A DNA stretch of 64,000 bases from Vibrio hibernica (GCF_015223435.1 NZ_VHKO01000011.1:1-64000); one strand, 5' to 3'. Shown: positions 18,616-28,165, counted from the stretch's first letter. Notes: generated by a model not told the origin, from the sequence alone. Program-made: numbers and translations.

Positions 18616-19217
18616 CTTTATTCGACAAAAACTACTTATCTAAAGGTAATGCTCGATTATGCTATTACCACCCCATAAACAAAGATCTCTGTTTGAAAAT
18701 TAATAAACCAAATATGAAAATAGATCAAAATCAATCTGAGTTTATTTATCTACAGTACTTTAATTGGAAAATTGCAAAATTTAATGATTCAAACTCAATC
18801 CTTCCAATTTACCATGGGAAAACAAAAACAAATTTAGGCGATGCTTTAATTTATGATGTAATTACTGATTACAATGGTAAAAAGTCGAAATCATTAGCTT
18901 TCTACTACGCAAATAAAATGTTAACAAAGGAACAGGTTGAACATATAATTCGCACTCTTGCTCTAAAATCAATACAACAAAACATACTTATATATGATGC
19001 AAACATGTCTAATATTTTAATGCAAAAAAAAGCGGATGGGAGCTTAGAAGCAAGGCTTATTGATGGCTTTTCCGCTAGGCGAGTTGGTTTGAAAATGATT
19101 TTCCGTTGCTTATCTAAATCTCTAACTCGAAGAAAAACAAAAAAATCTTTCGATCTCCTCCTTTTTCGTCTTGAAAATTATACTAAAGAAAGAGATCCTG
19201 GTTTTTTAAATCTGTAG
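18609..19217 (+). CDS. YrbL-like (PhoP-network) kinase-fold protein
   Basis: A 202-residue protein resembling E. coli YrbL across its length: GNARLCYYHP near the N-terminus with LCLKI following, then ALIYDVITDYNGK (about 79-91) and a kinase-like loop at IYDANMSNILMQK (about 131-143). YrbL belongs to the protein-kinase-like fold and its role is unclear. Here it overlaps a surface-sugar transferase gene. With KdkA as precedent, a function in phosphorylating an LPS sugar is possible but is inference only. It ends 28 nt from convergent mutM with no clear terminator between. Confidence 0.8.
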   Translation: MLTLFDKNYLSKGNARLCYYHPINKDLCLKINKPNMKIDQNQSEFIYLQYFNWKIAKFNDSNSILPIYHGKTKTNLGDALIYDVITDYNGKKSKSLAFYYANKMLTKEQVEHIIRTLALKSIQQNILIYDANMSNILMQKKADGSLEARLIDGFSARRVGLKMIFRCLSKSLTRRKTKKSFDLLLFRLENYTKERDPGFLNL

Positions 19218-19245
19218 CGTTTTCATCATATTGAGCTTAATAAAC

Positions 19246-20061
19246 CTAATTTAGCTTCTGACAACTCTCACAATAAAAACTATTTCTTTGCCCGATTTTC
19301 TCTTCACTAATCAAGGTAGAGCAAATAGGGCAAGGTTTTCCTGCTTTACCGTACACTTGCAATTCTTGTGCAAAATATCCTGGTTTGCCATCGACTTGAT
19401 TAAAATCTTTTAATGTCGTGCCACCTTGTTCAATAGCGCGAGCCAGTACTTTCTTAATCTCTGCGACTAATACTGTTATTTGTTTTAACGTGAGTTGATT
19501 AGCCAGTGTTTTAGGGTGAATCTTAGCGCAGAACAAAGATTCACTGGCGTAGATGTTACCGACACCCACCACCATTTTATTATCCATAATGAATTGTTTC
19601 GCCACCATCTTCTTATTGCGCGACTTCTCAAACAAATATTCGGGATTAAACTCTTCCGTTAAAGGCTCTGGGCCAAGATGCGCCATGACATGATGCTCTG
19701 TGCCTTTTTCACACCACAGCCAAGCACCAAAACGACGAGGATCGTGATATCGCAAAACTTTGCCATTATCTAAGATGAGATCTACATGATCATGCTTGTT
19801 GGGTTCAATAAAAGAGTCTAATACTCGCAGATTACCCGACATGCCTAAATGAATGATTGCGCAGCCTTGGTCCGTTTCTATGATGAGATATTTAGCACGG
19901 CGAGAAATAGTAAGAATACGTTGCCCTTGCAGTAAAAGGATCTCTTCTGGCACCGGCCAGCGTAATTTAGGTTGGCGAACTTGGATCGTTTTAATTGTTT
20001 GGCCTAAAAGATGCGGGGTGATCCCCATTCGGCTGACTTCTACTTCTGGTAGTTCGGGCAT
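19246..20061 (-). CDS. mutM: Formamidopyrimidine-DNA glycosylase (Fpg)
   Basis: MutM removes 8-oxoguanine and formamidopyrimidines and cleaves the abasic site. The start at 20061 gives 271 residues and the required N-terminus MPELPEVE, whose Pro becomes the catalytic N-terminal residue after Met removal. The open frame extends 39 codons further upstream, but that would bury the catalytic proline. Other motifs are GNIYASE (about 168) with the helix-two-turn-helix region, QGGTTLKDF, and a C-terminal zinc finger with CPIC and CESC. It lies with rpmG and rpmB as in E. coli, but a 429-nt repeat-bearing gap separates them here. Confidence 0.97.
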   Translation of the reverse strand: MPELPEVEVSRMGITPHLLGQTIKTIQVRQPKLRWPVPEEILLLQGQRILTISRRAKYLIIETDQGCAIIHLGMSGNLRVLDSFIEPNKHDHVDLILDNGKVLRYHDPRRFGAWLWCEKGTEHHVMAHLGPEPLTEEFNPEYLFEKSRNKKMVAKQFIMDNKMVVGVGNIYASESLFCAKIHPKTLANQLTLKQITVLVAEIKKVLARAIEQGGTTLKDFNQVDGKPGYFAQELQVYGKAGKPCPICSTLISEEKIGQRNSFYCESCQKLN

Positions 20062-20189
20062 AAATCGTCCTGAGTGTGCTTGTGTGGCTGGAAGATTATA
20101 CGGGAAAATGGTTGCGAAATCCGAGTGCGCTTCGCTTCGTGTTGCGAGTAAAACAAGAAAAATGAATGTGTAACTCAAAACAACACGTC

Positions 20190-20304
20190 GTCATTCCGTA
20201 CATGAGCCTAAGCGAAGAAGATACGGAATCTCCTACAGCATGTTGAGACTCAAATAGTTGAAGGAGATCCTGAACTGCGCTCCTTCGTCGCTTTTCAGGA
20301 TGAC
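20190..20304. repeat. Double-hairpin dispersed repeat, inverted pair
   Basis: Two hairpin modules face each other. The first opens with GTCATTCCGTA (20190-20200) and closes with TACGGAATCTCC (20222-20233). The second opens with GGAGATCCTGAA (20263-20274) and closes with TTCAGGATGAC (20294-20304). The ends therefore read GTCAT...ATGAC. A linker containing ATGTTGAGACTCAA joins the modules, and the same linker style recurs at the other copies. It lies in the 429-nt gap between rpmG and mutM, with the short 20379 motif and the rpmG terminator. Confidence 0.88.
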
Positions 20305-20378
20305 TCCATCCTTATCATTTTAATCTGATCCGAGCAACGAGAACTGTAACGGTTGAATAACGTAAACGCTTTTCGGCT

Positions 20379-20405
20379 CTCGAGCGAAGCGTTCCTGTAA
20401 CTCGG
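20379..20405. repeat. Short dispersed motif beginning CTCGAGCGAAGCG
   Basis: This 27-nt stretch is clearly related to 57848-57874 between gspH and gspG, with CTCGAGCGAAGCG identical in both and a similar tail. Here AACGCTT (20365-20371) pairs with AAGCGTT (20387-20393), giving a small hairpin. It may be a REP-like element. Confidence 0.6.
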
Positions 20406-20430
20406 CTTTATTTTTTACTATTCGAGAAAC

Positions 20431-20466
20431 GAAAAAAACCCAGTCTACCGAAGTAGTCTGGGTTTT
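20431..20466 (-). terminator. Rho-independent terminator of rpmB-rpmG
   Basis: AACCCAGTCTAC (20437-20448) pairs with GTAGTCTGGGTT (20453-20464) with one mismatch around a CGAA loop. Read on the minus strand, the stem is followed by seven T residues (from 20438-20432). It lies 25 nt past the rpmG stop, so mutM probably needs its own transcription or read-through. Confidence 0.88.
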
Positions 20467-20490
20467 AATTTTTAAAAAAGTTAAGATCAA

Positions 20491-20658
20491 TTACTTGATT
20501 TTAGCTTCTTTGTACATAACGTGCTGGCGAACTACTGGATCAAATTTCTTGATCTCAAATTTACCTGGCATGTTACGTTTGTTTTTGTCAGTTGTGTAGA
20601 AGTGACCAGTTCCAGCAGATGATACTAGACGGATTTTCTCACGAATGCCTTTAGCCAT
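20491..20658 (-). CDS. rpmG: 50S ribosomal protein L33
   Basis: A 55-residue basic ribosomal protein beginning [19 protein letters not shown] and ending KEAKIK, matching L33 of the cysteine-free type. The motif [16 protein letters not shown] follows the N-terminus. It sits 13 nt after rpmB in the same transcript and is followed by a strong terminator. The four zinc-binding cysteines found in some L33 forms are absent. Confidence 0.97.
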   Translation of the reverse strand: MAKGIREKIRLVSSAGTGHFYTTDKNKRNMPGKFEIKKFDPVVRQHVMYKEAKIK

Positions 20659-20671
20659 TGTTCAATTCCTC

Positions 20672-20908
20672 TTATACGTTCTCGCCACGAGCACGGACAT
20701 CAACAAGAACAGCATCGATGCCTTTCTTATCAATAATACGCATACCCTTAGCAGTTAGACGTAGTTTAACAAAGCGTTTTTCGCTTTCTACCCAAAAACG
20801 GTGAGTTTGTAGGTTCGGCAGAAAACGACGCTTGGTAGCATTTCGTGCGTGTGAACGGTTATTACCCGCTACAGGACGCTTACCAGTTACTTGGCATACT
20901 CGGGACAT
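20672..20908 (-). CDS. rpmB: 50S ribosomal protein L28
   Basis: A 78-residue ribosomal protein starting [17 protein letters not shown] at 20908, the family length. A start five codons upstream (MEKTF) is possible but would lengthen a highly conserved N-terminus. [20 protein letters not shown] is the typical middle. It is first in the rpmB-rpmG pair, with a well-formed promoter about 90 nt upstream of its start codon. Confidence 0.97.
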   Translation of the reverse strand: MSRVCQVTGKRPVAGNNRSHARNATKRRFLPNLQTHRFWVESEKRFVKLRLTAKGMRIIDKKGIDAVLVDVRARGENV

Positions 20909-20998
20909 GAATGTCTTCTCCAAATCGTTTCAGCTCGATATCACCTTGGGGCAAAAACCGCTATGGAAAAACCATACCAAGGCTATCAAAGGTCGCGC

Positions 20999-21027
20999 AT
21001 TATACTAACTTGAGTTGCATTGCTCAA
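20999..21027 (-). promoter_or_regulatory. Sigma70 promoter of rpmB-rpmG
   Basis: Read on the minus strand there is TTGAGC (21027-21022), a 17-nt spacer and a perfect TATAAT (21004-20999), followed by GCGCGACC. The GC-rich stretch after the -10 is typical of stringently controlled ribosomal promoters. The rest of the 324-nt gap between rpmB and radC holds no gene I can support. Confidence 0.85.
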
Positions 21028-21232
21028 GACCTGTACGGATCCTTTTCAGGAAAAACGCGATCTTTTTTTGAACAGGGCAGTTTTTTAAACGCTTTTTTGT
21101 ATTAGAACAAAGAGCTGAATCAGGTTCTAAAAAATAGTGGCGGCATTGTAGCAGTTTTTCTCGGACTCACAAGAGAAAAGACCATCTAATTTTCCCACTC
21201 AAGTGTAATTTAAATTATTCTCCTTTTTATCT

Positions 21233-21907
21233 TCACATTAATCCCCTTTCAGCAAACGATACAACTTCGCCATCACCAATAACAAAATGATCGAGAATAC
21301 GAATATCCACCAGAGCGAGTGCATTGACTAACCGTTTAGTAATTCGCTCATCAGCATTACTTGGTTCTGCAATTCCCGAGGGATGGTTATGAGCTAAAAT
21401 TAAAGCCGCTGCATTATAATGTATCGCTTGTTTCACTATTTCTCTTGGATAAACAGAAGCGGCATCAATTGTACCTTCAAACATGATCTCCCCATGAATA
21501 ACTCGATGCTGATTATCGAGAAACAAAACATAAAAAGCTTCTCGATGCCGATCTCGTAATACGCTGCTTAAATATTGCTTAGTACTTTCTGGGCTGGTGA
21601 GCGCATCCCCTCTTTTCATCGTTTCAGCTAAGTAACGCTTTGTCATTTCAACCACGGCTTGCAGTTGAGTATATTTAGCCGGCCCTAACCCTTTATGTGC
21701 ACAAAAATCCGTTTGAGTTGATGATAACAATGCTCTTAATGAACCAAATTTTTTTAACAAATAATCGGCGAGTTCAATGGCATTCATTCCTTGTAAGCCG
21801 GTGCGCAGGAAAATAGCGAGTAATTCAGCATCTGAAAGTGATTCGGCGCCACGAGCGAGGAGCTTTTCTCTTGGACGAGACTCTTGGGGCAGTAGCTTTA
21901 ATGACAT
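21233..21907 (-). CDS. radC: RadC family JAMM/MPN-domain protein
   Basis: A 224-residue protein with an N-terminal helix-hairpin-helix-like region (about 25-90) and a C-terminal JAMM metalloprotease-type domain. The zinc motif HNHPSG (173-178) is followed by D186. RadC was once linked to DNA repair, but its biochemical role is still unclear. It lies upstream of rpmB and divergent from coaBC, the usual gammaproteobacterial arrangement. Confidence 0.95.
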   Translation of the reverse strand: MSLKLLPQESRPREKLLARGAESLSDAELLAIFLRTGLQGMNAIELADYLLKKFGSLRALLSSTQTDFCAHKGLGPAKYTQLQAVVEMTKRYLAETMKRGDALTSPESTKQYLSSVLRDRHREAFYVLFLDNQHRVIHGEIMFEGTIDAASVYPREIVKQAIHYNAAALILAHNHPSGIAEPSNADERITKRLVNALALVDIRILDHFVIGDGEVVSFAERGLM

Positions 21908-22100
21908 AAAAGTAATCTATAAAGGAAAAGATAACCGGATAAAAGCAGCCTGTATGAACAGATACAAACACAATCTATGGATTCATACCTTTAATCTTAA
22001 AAATGAAGCTAAGTTGCACTATTATCAAAATGAATGAGAGTAAGCGCATACCTATCACATCAAATTATATATGATTATTTTATAAACTTAACGAGAAATT

Positions 22101-22135
22101 ATAGGTTTTGTGCAACACCATTTCACAAAACCTAT
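22101..22135 (+). promoter_or_regulatory. Perfect 12-bp hairpin in the coaBC leader
   Basis: ATAGGTTTTGTG (22101-22112) pairs exactly with CACAAAACCTAT (22124-22135) around an 11-nt loop. It ends 25 nt before the first possible coaBC start. No T-run follows, so it is not a standard terminator. An operator or a structured leader is possible. Confidence 0.6.
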
Positions 22136-22160
22136 GGTAAAGTTGGCTTAGATTTTATCG

Positions 22161-23432
22161 ATGAGAATGGCTATGTCAGATCTAAATATTACCGACCCGA
22201 CGACTACAACACCGCAACCCTCAATAATCCAAACTCTAACTGGAAAAAACATTCTATTAGGGATCAGCGGTGGTATCGCAGCTTACAAATGCGCGGATCT
22301 AACTCGTCGCTTAATCGAGCGCGGCGCACAAGTTCAAGTGGTCATGACGCCTGCAGCCAAAGAATTCATCACGCCTTTAACGATGCAAGCGGTCTCTGGT
22401 AAACCGGTATCGATGAGTTTATTAGATCCTGCAGCAGAAGCCTCAATGGGGCATATTGAACTGGCAAAATGGGCAGATTTAATCTTACTTGCCCCTGCAA
22501 CTGCCGATCTGATCGCTCGTCTACGATCTGGCATGGGCAATGATTTACTTTCTACTCTCATTTTAGCGTCTGATGCTCCAGTTGCAGTAGCGCCAGCGAT
22601 GAATCAACAAATGTATGCCAACACCGCCACCCAAGAAAATATCAATGCGCTAAGTCAACGTGGCATGATGATGTGGGGGCCAGCTGCAGGGCAACAAGCC
22701 TGTGGTGATGTAGGTTATGGGCGGATGCTAGAACCCATGCAACTGGTTGGTTTATGCGAGCAGTTTTTCGGACCAAAACCCCTTAGCGGAATAAGCATTG
22801 CAATAACGGCTGGGCCAACACGCGAAGCCATTGATCCGGTGCGTTATATTTCAAACCATAGTTCGGGCAAGATGGGCTTTGCCATTGCGCAAGCTGCCGC
22901 ACAAATGGGTGCACAAGTAACGTTAATTAGTGGCCCGGTTTCACTGGCTACACCAAATAATATCAATCGAATTAATGTTGATAGTGCTCAATCGATGTTT
23001 CAAGCTTCCATGCAACAAGCCACGACTCATCAAGTTTTTATTGGCTGTGCTGCCGTGGCGGATTATCGACCAAGCCAAGTCGCGGATCAAAAAATCAAGA
23101 AAACCAGTGATAATGATGAGATGGTCATTACCATGGTAAAAAACCCAGACATTGTGGCATCGGTTGCTGCGCTTAAAGAAAATCGTCCATTTACCGTCGG
23201 GTTTGCAGCAGAAACACAAGATGTCGAGCGTTATGCACGTGGGAAACTTACTCGAAAAAATCTAGATATGATTTGCGCTAATGATGTATCACAGCAAGGT
23301 TTAGGGTTTAATAGTGATGACAATGCTCTGCATGTTTATTGGCAAGATGGTGATAAAGAGCTTGCCGTTACCAATAAGCTACAATTGGCTCAGCAATTGC
23401 TGAATATTATTGCAGAACGATTTCAGCGTTAA
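22161..23432 (+). CDS. coaBC: Bifunctional phosphopantothenoylcysteine decarboxylase / phosphopantothenate-cysteine ligase
   Basis: CoaBC carries out two steps of coenzyme A synthesis. In the 423-residue form, the N-terminal FMN-binding CoaC domain starts [13 protein letters not shown] (about 31-43) and includes [19 protein letters not shown] and [10 protein letters not shown]. The C-terminal CTP-using CoaB domain contains [19 protein letters not shown] (about 215-233), [10 protein letters not shown] and KIKK. The start is uncertain: ATG at 22161, or ATG at 22173 which has GAG about 8 nt upstream. Either gives a longer N-terminus than E. coli CoaBC. It lies 71 nt before dut, as in E. coli. 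Confidence 0.95.
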   Translation: MRMAMSDLNITDPTTTTPQPSIIQTLTGKNILLGISGGIAAYKCADLTRRLIERGAQVQVVMTPAAKEFITPLTMQAVSGKPVSMSLLDPAAEASMGHIELAKWADLILLAPATADLIARLRSGMGNDLLSTLILASDAPVAVAPAMNQQMYANTATQENINALSQRGMMMWGPAAGQQACGDVGYGRMLEPMQLVGLCEQFFGPKPLSGISIAITAGPTREAIDPVRYISNHSSGKMGFAIAQAAAQMGAQVTLISGPVSLATPNNINRINVDSAQSMFQASMQQATTHQVFIGCAAVADYRPSQVADQKIKKTSDNDEMVITMVKNPDIVASVAALKENRPFTVGFAAETQDVERYARGKLTRKNLDMICANDVSQQGLGFNSDDNALHVYWQDGDKELAVTNKLQLAQQLLNIIAERFQR

Positions 23433-23503
23433 ATTACCACATAAGCCAACATTGTTATCACTTACTTTTATTACTCATTCTTTTACAGATAGAGCTGAAT
23501 ATT

Positions 23504-23959
23504 ATGAAAAAAATTGATTTAAAAATCCTTGATCGCCGCATCGGCAAACAATTCCCACTTCCTGCTTATGCCACTGAAGGCTCTGCAGGCTTAGATTTAC
23601 GAGCTTGTTTAGATGACGCGCTGACGGTTGAACCAGGCCAAACTCATTTAGTACCAACCGGTCTTGCGATTCATATTGGCGATCCCAGTTTAGCGGCCAC
23701 CATTTTACCGCGTTCAGGTTTAGGGCATAAGCACGGTATTGTATTGGGCAATCTCGTGGGTTTAATTGACTCTGACTACCAAGGCCAATTGATGGTTTCA
23801 GTGTGGAATAGAGGTCAAGATACCTTTACTATTGAGCCGGGCGATCGTATTGCTCAGTTAATGTTTGTTCCTGTAATCCAAGCTGAATTTAATCTGGTTG
23901 AAGATTTTAATGAAAGTGATCGTGGAGAAGGCGGTTTCGGACATTCAGGGAAAAGCTAA
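23504..23959 (+). CDS. dut: Deoxyuridine 5'-triphosphate nucleotidohydrolase
   Basis: dUTPase hydrolyses dUTP to dUMP and pyrophosphate, keeping uracil out of DNA and feeding dTMP synthesis. The 151-residue trimer-type subunit shows the family motifs: AGLDLRA (about 29-35), [10 protein letters not shown] (about 70-79), GLIDSDYQG (about 86-94), and the C-terminal [10 protein letters not shown]. It lies between coaBC and slmA in the conserved order. Confidence 0.97.
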   Translation: MKKIDLKILDRRIGKQFPLPAYATEGSAGLDLRACLDDALTVEPGQTHLVPTGLAIHIGDPSLAATILPRSGLGHKHGIVLGNLVGLIDSDYQGQLMVSVWNRGQDTFTIEPGDRIAQLMFVPVIQAEFNLVEDFNESDRGEGGFGHSGKS

Positions 23960-24002
23960 CCGCTTATTCGCTTTAAACCAAATAATCAAAGGAAATCGCC
24001 CC

Positions 24003-24593
24003 ATGGCTGGCCCTAAAAAACACAATCGCCGCGAAGAGATTTTACAAGCATTAGCTCAAATGTTGGAATCAACCGATGGCGCTTCACGCATTACTACCGC
24101 GAAATTAGCTAAACGAGTCGGTGTATCGGAGGCGGCGCTATATCGTCACTTTCCGAGTAAAGCGAGAATGTTTGAAGGTTTGATCGAGTTTATCGAAGAT
24201 GCGCTCTTGTCTCGTATCAACCGTATTCTCGATGAAGAAAAAGACACGCTTAAACGTATCCGTTTGGTTCTACAATTATTACTCGCCTTTGCCGAACGTA
24301 ACCCTGGATTGTCTCGCATCATGTCTGGCCATGCTCTCATGTTTGAAAATGAGCGTCTGCGCAGTCGTATTAATCAGTTATTTGATCGAATTGAAGCGCA
24401 AATCCGTCAAGTATTACGCGAACGCCAACTGCGAGAAGGCAAAAGCTTTCCGGTTAGTGAATCGATTCTCGCCGCTCAATTACTCGGTCAAGTCGAAGGC
24501 AGCTTAAATCGCTTTGTTCGTTCTGATTTTAAGTATCAGCCAATGGAGAATTTTGAACAATATTGGGAATTATTAAGAGCGCAGATAGAGTAA
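24003..24593 (+). CDS. slmA: Nucleoid occlusion protein SlmA (TetR family)
   Basis: SlmA binds specific sites over the chromosome and blocks FtsZ assembly across the nucleoid. The start at 24003 gives 196 residues beginning [14 protein letters not shown], the conserved N-terminus. AAAGGA lies about 9 nt upstream. The frame stays open further upstream into dut, but that part is not conserved. The TetR-type helix-turn-helix is visible as [23 protein letters not shown]. It follows dut by 43 nt. Confidence 0.96.
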   Translation: MAGPKKHNRREEILQALAQMLESTDGASRITTAKLAKRVGVSEAALYRHFPSKARMFEGLIEFIEDALLSRINRILDEEKDTLKRIRLVLQLLLAFAERNPGLSRIMSGHALMFENERLRSRINQLFDRIEAQIRQVLRERQLREGKSFPVSESILAAQLLGQVEGSLNRFVRSDFKYQPMENFEQYWELLRAQIE

Positions 24594-24597
24594 TAGC

Positions 24598-25569
24598 ATG
24601 ATCGATAAAAAAACATCATCTCAATCCGAATCTTTAGTGAACTTCATTCCTCCGAAGTTTTCACTGTCTTTATTGCACCCTAAATACTGGGGAGTATGGT
24701 TAGGCTTTGGTGCGCTAGCATTACTAGTCAATATTTTACCTTACCGTATTCAATTCTGGCTTGGCCGAGGATTGGGCTTCCTTGCCATGTTCGTCGCCAA
24801 AAAGCGGGTTCATATTGCTCGTCGAAATTTGGATCTATGCTTTCCCGATCTAAGCAATACACGTCGCGATCACATTGTTAAAGAAAACTTCAAAAATACT
24901 GGCTTTGCGCTGTTTGAAAGTGCCATTGCTTGGTTTTGGCCCAACTGGCGCTTGAGACGTATCGTGGGGTTTCACCATGTCAATCGTTTAACCAAATTTG
25001 AAGATGAAGGCCGAGGAACATTGATCTGTGGCGTGCACGCGTTAAACGTAGAACTTACCGCCCGCTGCTGTTCGCTATTCTCGCCTGGCTATGGCGTGTA
25101 TCGACCACATGATAATCCAGCTTACAACTATATTCAGCATTGGGGTCGTACTCGCTTTGGTAACATTATGGTCGATCGTAAAGACGTCAAAGGAATGCTA
25201 AAAGTTCTGCGTAAAGGCAAGAAACTGTTTTATCTTCCTGATCATGATTATGGCTCAAAGAATGCGGTTTTTGTTCCTTTATTTGCCGTCGATGAAGCCA
25301 GCACCACCATGGGAACGAGTGTATTAGTTGATGCCAGTAAATGCGCCGTTCTACCCGTTTCTTGCTTTAGAACTGGCTTTCGTTATGACTTTCGTATTGA
25401 ACAAGATATTAGTCATCAATTTCCGCGTCGCGATACTGAAGGTGCTGCGCGCGTGATGAATCAAGTGGTTGAGAAACTCATTTTACGTGGCGGCGATCAA
25501 TGGATGTGGGTGCATAAACGCTTTAAAAGTATGCCCGATGGGAAAAATAAAGGCATTCGCTACAAGTAA
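24598..25569 (+). CDS. lpxL: LpxL-type lipid A secondary acyltransferase
   Basis: A 323-residue LpxL/LpxM/HtrB-family enzyme that adds a secondary acyl chain to Kdo-lipid A on the inner membrane. One N-terminal membrane anchor is visible (about 34-62). CGVHALNVE holds the catalytic H-x4-E motif near residue 145, and WMWVHKRFKS near the C-terminus is the family signature. It lies 4 nt after slmA. V. cholerae has a lipid A acyltransferase at the same place, which supports the LpxL label. The exact acyl chain is not predictable. Confidence 0.9.
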   Translation: MIDKKTSSQSESLVNFIPPKFSLSLLHPKYWGVWLGFGALALLVNILPYRIQFWLGRGLGFLAMFVAKKRVHIARRNLDLCFPDLSNTRRDHIVKENFKNTGFALFESAIAWFWPNWRLRRIVGFHHVNRLTKFEDEGRGTLICGVHALNVELTARCCSLFSPGYGVYRPHDNPAYNYIQHWGRTRFGNIMVDRKDVKGMLKVLRKGKKLFYLPDHDYGSKNAVFVPLFAVDEASTTMGTSVLVDASKCAVLPVSCFRTGFRYDFRIEQDISHQFPRRDTEGAARVMNQVVEKLILRGGDQWMWVHKRFKSMPDGKNKGIRYK

Positions 25570-25610
25570 CATCAAAATAGAAATGCCTTACTTTCGAGAG
25601 CACATAAGTC

Positions 25611-25725
25611 GTCATCCTGAAAAGCGACGAAGGAGCGCAGTTCAGGATCTCCTGCAACAATTTGAAACTCAAAGCGTGGTAGGTGATTCCATATCCTCTT
25701 AGTTAAAACTCATATATGGAATGAC
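25611..25725. repeat. Double-hairpin dispersed repeat, inverted pair
   Basis: The first module runs from GTCATCCTGAA (25611-25621) to TTCAGGATCTCC (25641-25652). The second runs from GTGATTCCATAT (25683-25694) to ATATGGAATGAC (25714-25725). The two stems differ but each is self-complementary. The whole element starts CGTCAT and ends ATGACG. It fills most of the gap between lpxL and recG and may act as a bidirectional terminator. Confidence 0.88.
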
Positions 25726-25808
25726 GATTATTTTTCTAATCTTCATCTTTTTAAGTAACGAAAAACGAACCATTCAAGTATGAGAAGCGTTATACGTTCG
25801 GAGAGCCA

Positions 25809-27923
25809 ATGCAGGCCACAATTTTATCTTCCTTATCTCTAACCTCACTTTCTGGCGTTGGCGCAAAAGTAGCGGAAAAACTCAGTAAAATTGGGCTGAA
25901 TACCATTCAAGATCTGCTGTTTCATCTTCCGTTGCGTTATGAAGATCGCACTCGTATTTACCCAATGCCCCAATTGCATGCGGGATTATTTGCTGCCGTT
26001 CAAGGTAAAGTCATGCATTGCGACACCCATTTCGGGCGTCGTAAAATGCTGACAGTTAAAATCAGTGATGGTAATGGCACAGTTACGTTGCGCTTCTTCA
26101 ATTTTAATGCGGGTATGAAAAACAGCTTTGCAGAAGGTCGCCTGCTTTATGCTTATGGTGAAATAAAGCGTGGTGGCATCGGGCTTGAAATCATGCATCC
26201 AGATTATCACTTCATCACAGGTGAAGATGGCCCTGAGCTTGAGCAAACCTTGACTCCAATTTATCCCACCACCGAAGGTCTTCGCCAAACCACCTTAAAA
26301 AATCTCACCGACCAAGCATTAGATCTGCTTGATAAAGCCGCCGTGAGTGAACTGCTACCCAATGGTTTATACGATCATCAAATCAGCTTAAATCAAGCGC
26401 TGCATATTATTCATCGTCCGCATCCTAGTTTGAATATGCAAGAGTTTGAGCAAGGTAAGCATCCCGCTCAACGTCGCTTAATCATGGAAGAATTATTGGC
26501 GCAGAATTTGTCCATGTTAGATCTTCGTAGCCAAGGACAACAAGAAGCAGCATTGCCACTTACCTGCTTTGGGACACTCAAACAACAATTACTCGCCACC
26601 CTGCCTTTTTCCCCAACCAATGCACAAGCGCGCGTGGTGCAAGAGATCGAAAGTGATTTATTCAAACCTCATCCAATGATGCGTTTAGTACAAGGCGATG
26701 TTGGTTCAGGTAAAACCTTAGTTGCAGTATTAGCAGCAACGCATGCATTGGAACAAGGTTATCAAGTGGCATTAATGGCTCCCACCGAATTACTGGCAGA
26801 ACAGCATGCGATTAACTTTGCGCAGTGGTTAGAGCCTCTCGGCATCAAAGTTGGCTGGCTAGCAGGTAGAATAAAAGGTAAAGCTAAGCAAACACAGTTG
26901 GATGCGATTAAGTCTGGCGAAGCAAAAATGGTGGTTGGTACTCATGCCCTATTTCAAGAGCAGGTCGAGTTTGATCATTTAGCCTTAGTGATCATCGATG
27001 AACAACATCGATTTGGTGTCCACCAGCGATTAGAACTACGTGAAAAAGGCAAAAAACATATCGGTGATAATCAGACTGCCAGTTATCCACATCAATTAAT
27101 TATGACGGCGACACCGATTCCAAGAACGCTAGCCATGACAGCCTATGCCGATCTTGAAACCTCGGTAATTGACGAGCTTCCACCAGGGCGAACGCCTATT
27201 CAAACAGTGGCGATTGCCGATACTCGCCGCCAAGATATTGTAGAACGAGTCCGCTTAGCCTGCGGCTCGGTCGCGGATGGAAAAGAAGGCAAGCAAGCGT
27301 ATTGGGTGTGCACTTTAATTGATGAATCTGAAGTATTAGAAGCGCAAGCGGCCGCTGACACGGCCAAAGAATTGCAACGTCAATTGCCTGAGTTAAACAT
27401 TGGTTTAGTACATGGACGGATGAAGCCAGCCGAAAAACAGCGGGTTATGCAGCAGTTCAAACAAGGCGAGTTACAGTTATTAGTCGCGACCACCGTGATT
27501 GAAGTAGGCGTGGATGTACCCAATGCCAGCTTGATGATCATCGAAAACCCAGAACGTTTAGGATTATCTCAATTACACCAATTACGTGGCCGTGTAGGTC
27601 GCGGATCAGTAGCAAGCCATTGTGTATTGCTTTATCACGCACCATTATCGAAAACCGCCCAAAAACGTTTAGGTGTACTGCGCGAAAGCAATGATGGTTT
27701 TGTGATCGCGCAAAAAGACTTAGAGATTCGAGGCCCCGGAGAAGTGCTTGGCACCAAACAAACGGGAGTAGCGGATTTTAAAATTGCCGATCTCATGCGA
27801 GACCAATACTTGATCCCCGAAGTACAACGCATCGCACGTCATATTCACCAACAATACCCCCAAAATGCTAAGGCGATTATTGCAAGATGGCTTGGCGATC
27901 GGGATATTTATGTTAAGGCTTAA
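25809..27923 (+). CDS. recG: ATP-dependent DNA helicase RecG
   Basis: RecG remodels stalled replication forks and Holliday junctions. The 704-residue protein has an N-terminal wedge/OB domain (about 1-260) and helicase domains with Walker A GDVGSGKT (297-304), DEQHRFG (about 396-402), TATPIPRTLAM and the C-terminal QLRGRVGRG motif. The TRG-type region lies near the C-terminus. A GGAG 6 nt before the ATG supports the start. In E. coli recG follows spoT-trmH, which are not in this window; here it follows lpxL across a repeat element. Confidence 0.97.
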   Translation: MQATILSSLSLTSLSGVGAKVAEKLSKIGLNTIQDLLFHLPLRYEDRTRIYPMPQLHAGLFAAVQGKVMHCDTHFGRRKMLTVKISDGNGTVTLRFFNFNAGMKNSFAEGRLLYAYGEIKRGGIGLEIMHPDYHFITGEDGPELEQTLTPIYPTTEGLRQTTLKNLTDQALDLLDKAAVSELLPNGLYDHQISLNQALHIIHRPHPSLNMQEFEQGKHPAQRRLIMEELLAQNLSMLDLRSQGQQEAALPLTCFGTLKQQLLATLPFSPTNAQARVVQEIESDLFKPHPMMRLVQGDVGSGKTLVAVLAATHALEQGYQVALMAPTELLAEQHAINFAQWLEPLGIKVGWLAGRIKGKAKQTQLDAIKSGEAKMVVGTHALFQEQVEFDHLALVIIDEQHRFGVHQRLELREKGKKHIGDNQTASYPHQLIMTATPIPRTLAMTAYADLETSVIDELPPGRTPIQTVAIADTRRQDIVERVRLACGSVADGKEGKQAYWVCTLIDESEVLEAQAAADTAKELQRQLPELNIGLVHGRMKPAEKQRVMQQFKQGELQLLVATTVIEVGVDVPNASLMIIENPERLGLSQLHQLRGRVGRGSVASHCVLLYHAPLSKTAQKRLGVLRESNDGFVIAQKDLEIRGPGEVLGTKQTGVADFKIADLMRDQYLIPEVQRIARHIHQQYPQNAKAIIARWLGDRDIYVKA

Positions 27924-28009
27924 GTAACGCTCACCATTCTACAATTAAGCTTAAACTCCACTATTTCAAAGAAGAACCAAACACCAACACTCCAAAAAAT
28001 TTAGTATTG

Positions 28010-28116
28010 ATCATCGTAAAGGCGAAGCACGAGCGATTTGGGATCTGCTGCAATACGTCGAAATTCTAATTGCAGCAAGAGATCCTAAACTGCACTCGTT
28101 CGTCATTTTTCAGGAC
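28010..28116. repeat. Decayed double-hairpin dispersed repeat
   Basis: A TTTGGGATCTGC arm ends a first module whose opening arm (TCATCGTAAA near 28011) has lost its pairing. The second module runs from ATCCTAAA near 28082 to TTTTCAGGA near 28107-28115. The linker CTGCAATACGTCGAAATTC resembles those of the other copies. It lies in the 320-nt gap between recG and xanP, upstream of the xanP promoter. Confidence 0.7.
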
Positions 28117-28149
28117 AACGCACTTGATATCAGATCTAGTTACCCACAA

Positions 28150-28165
28150 AAGCAAACGTTTGCTT
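28150..28165. promoter_or_regulatory. PurR-type operator upstream of xanP
   Basis: AAGCAAACGTTTGCTT is a perfect 16-bp palindrome and agrees at 14 of 16 positions with the PurR consensus ACGCAAACGTTTGCGT. It overlaps the -35 region of the promoter at 28159-28187, the expected place for a repressor. Repression of the permease when hypoxanthine or guanine is available would follow. Confidence 0.82.

Noticed and set aside
20062-20178. N-terminal extension of MutM resembling a signal peptide
   Set aside because: MutM needs Pro right after the initiator Met for catalysis, and MPELPEVE at 20061 provides it. The extension would destroy activity and runs into repeat-flanking DNA.
22101-22135. Rho-independent terminator before coaBC
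   Set aside because: The stem is perfect but is followed by GGTAAAG rather than a T-run, and it lies directly upstream of a gene on the same strand.
23898-24002. Longer SlmA start inside dut
   Set aside because: The conserved N-terminus [12 protein letters not shown] begins at 24003 with AAAGGA upstream. The upstream codons are the dut gene in another frame.
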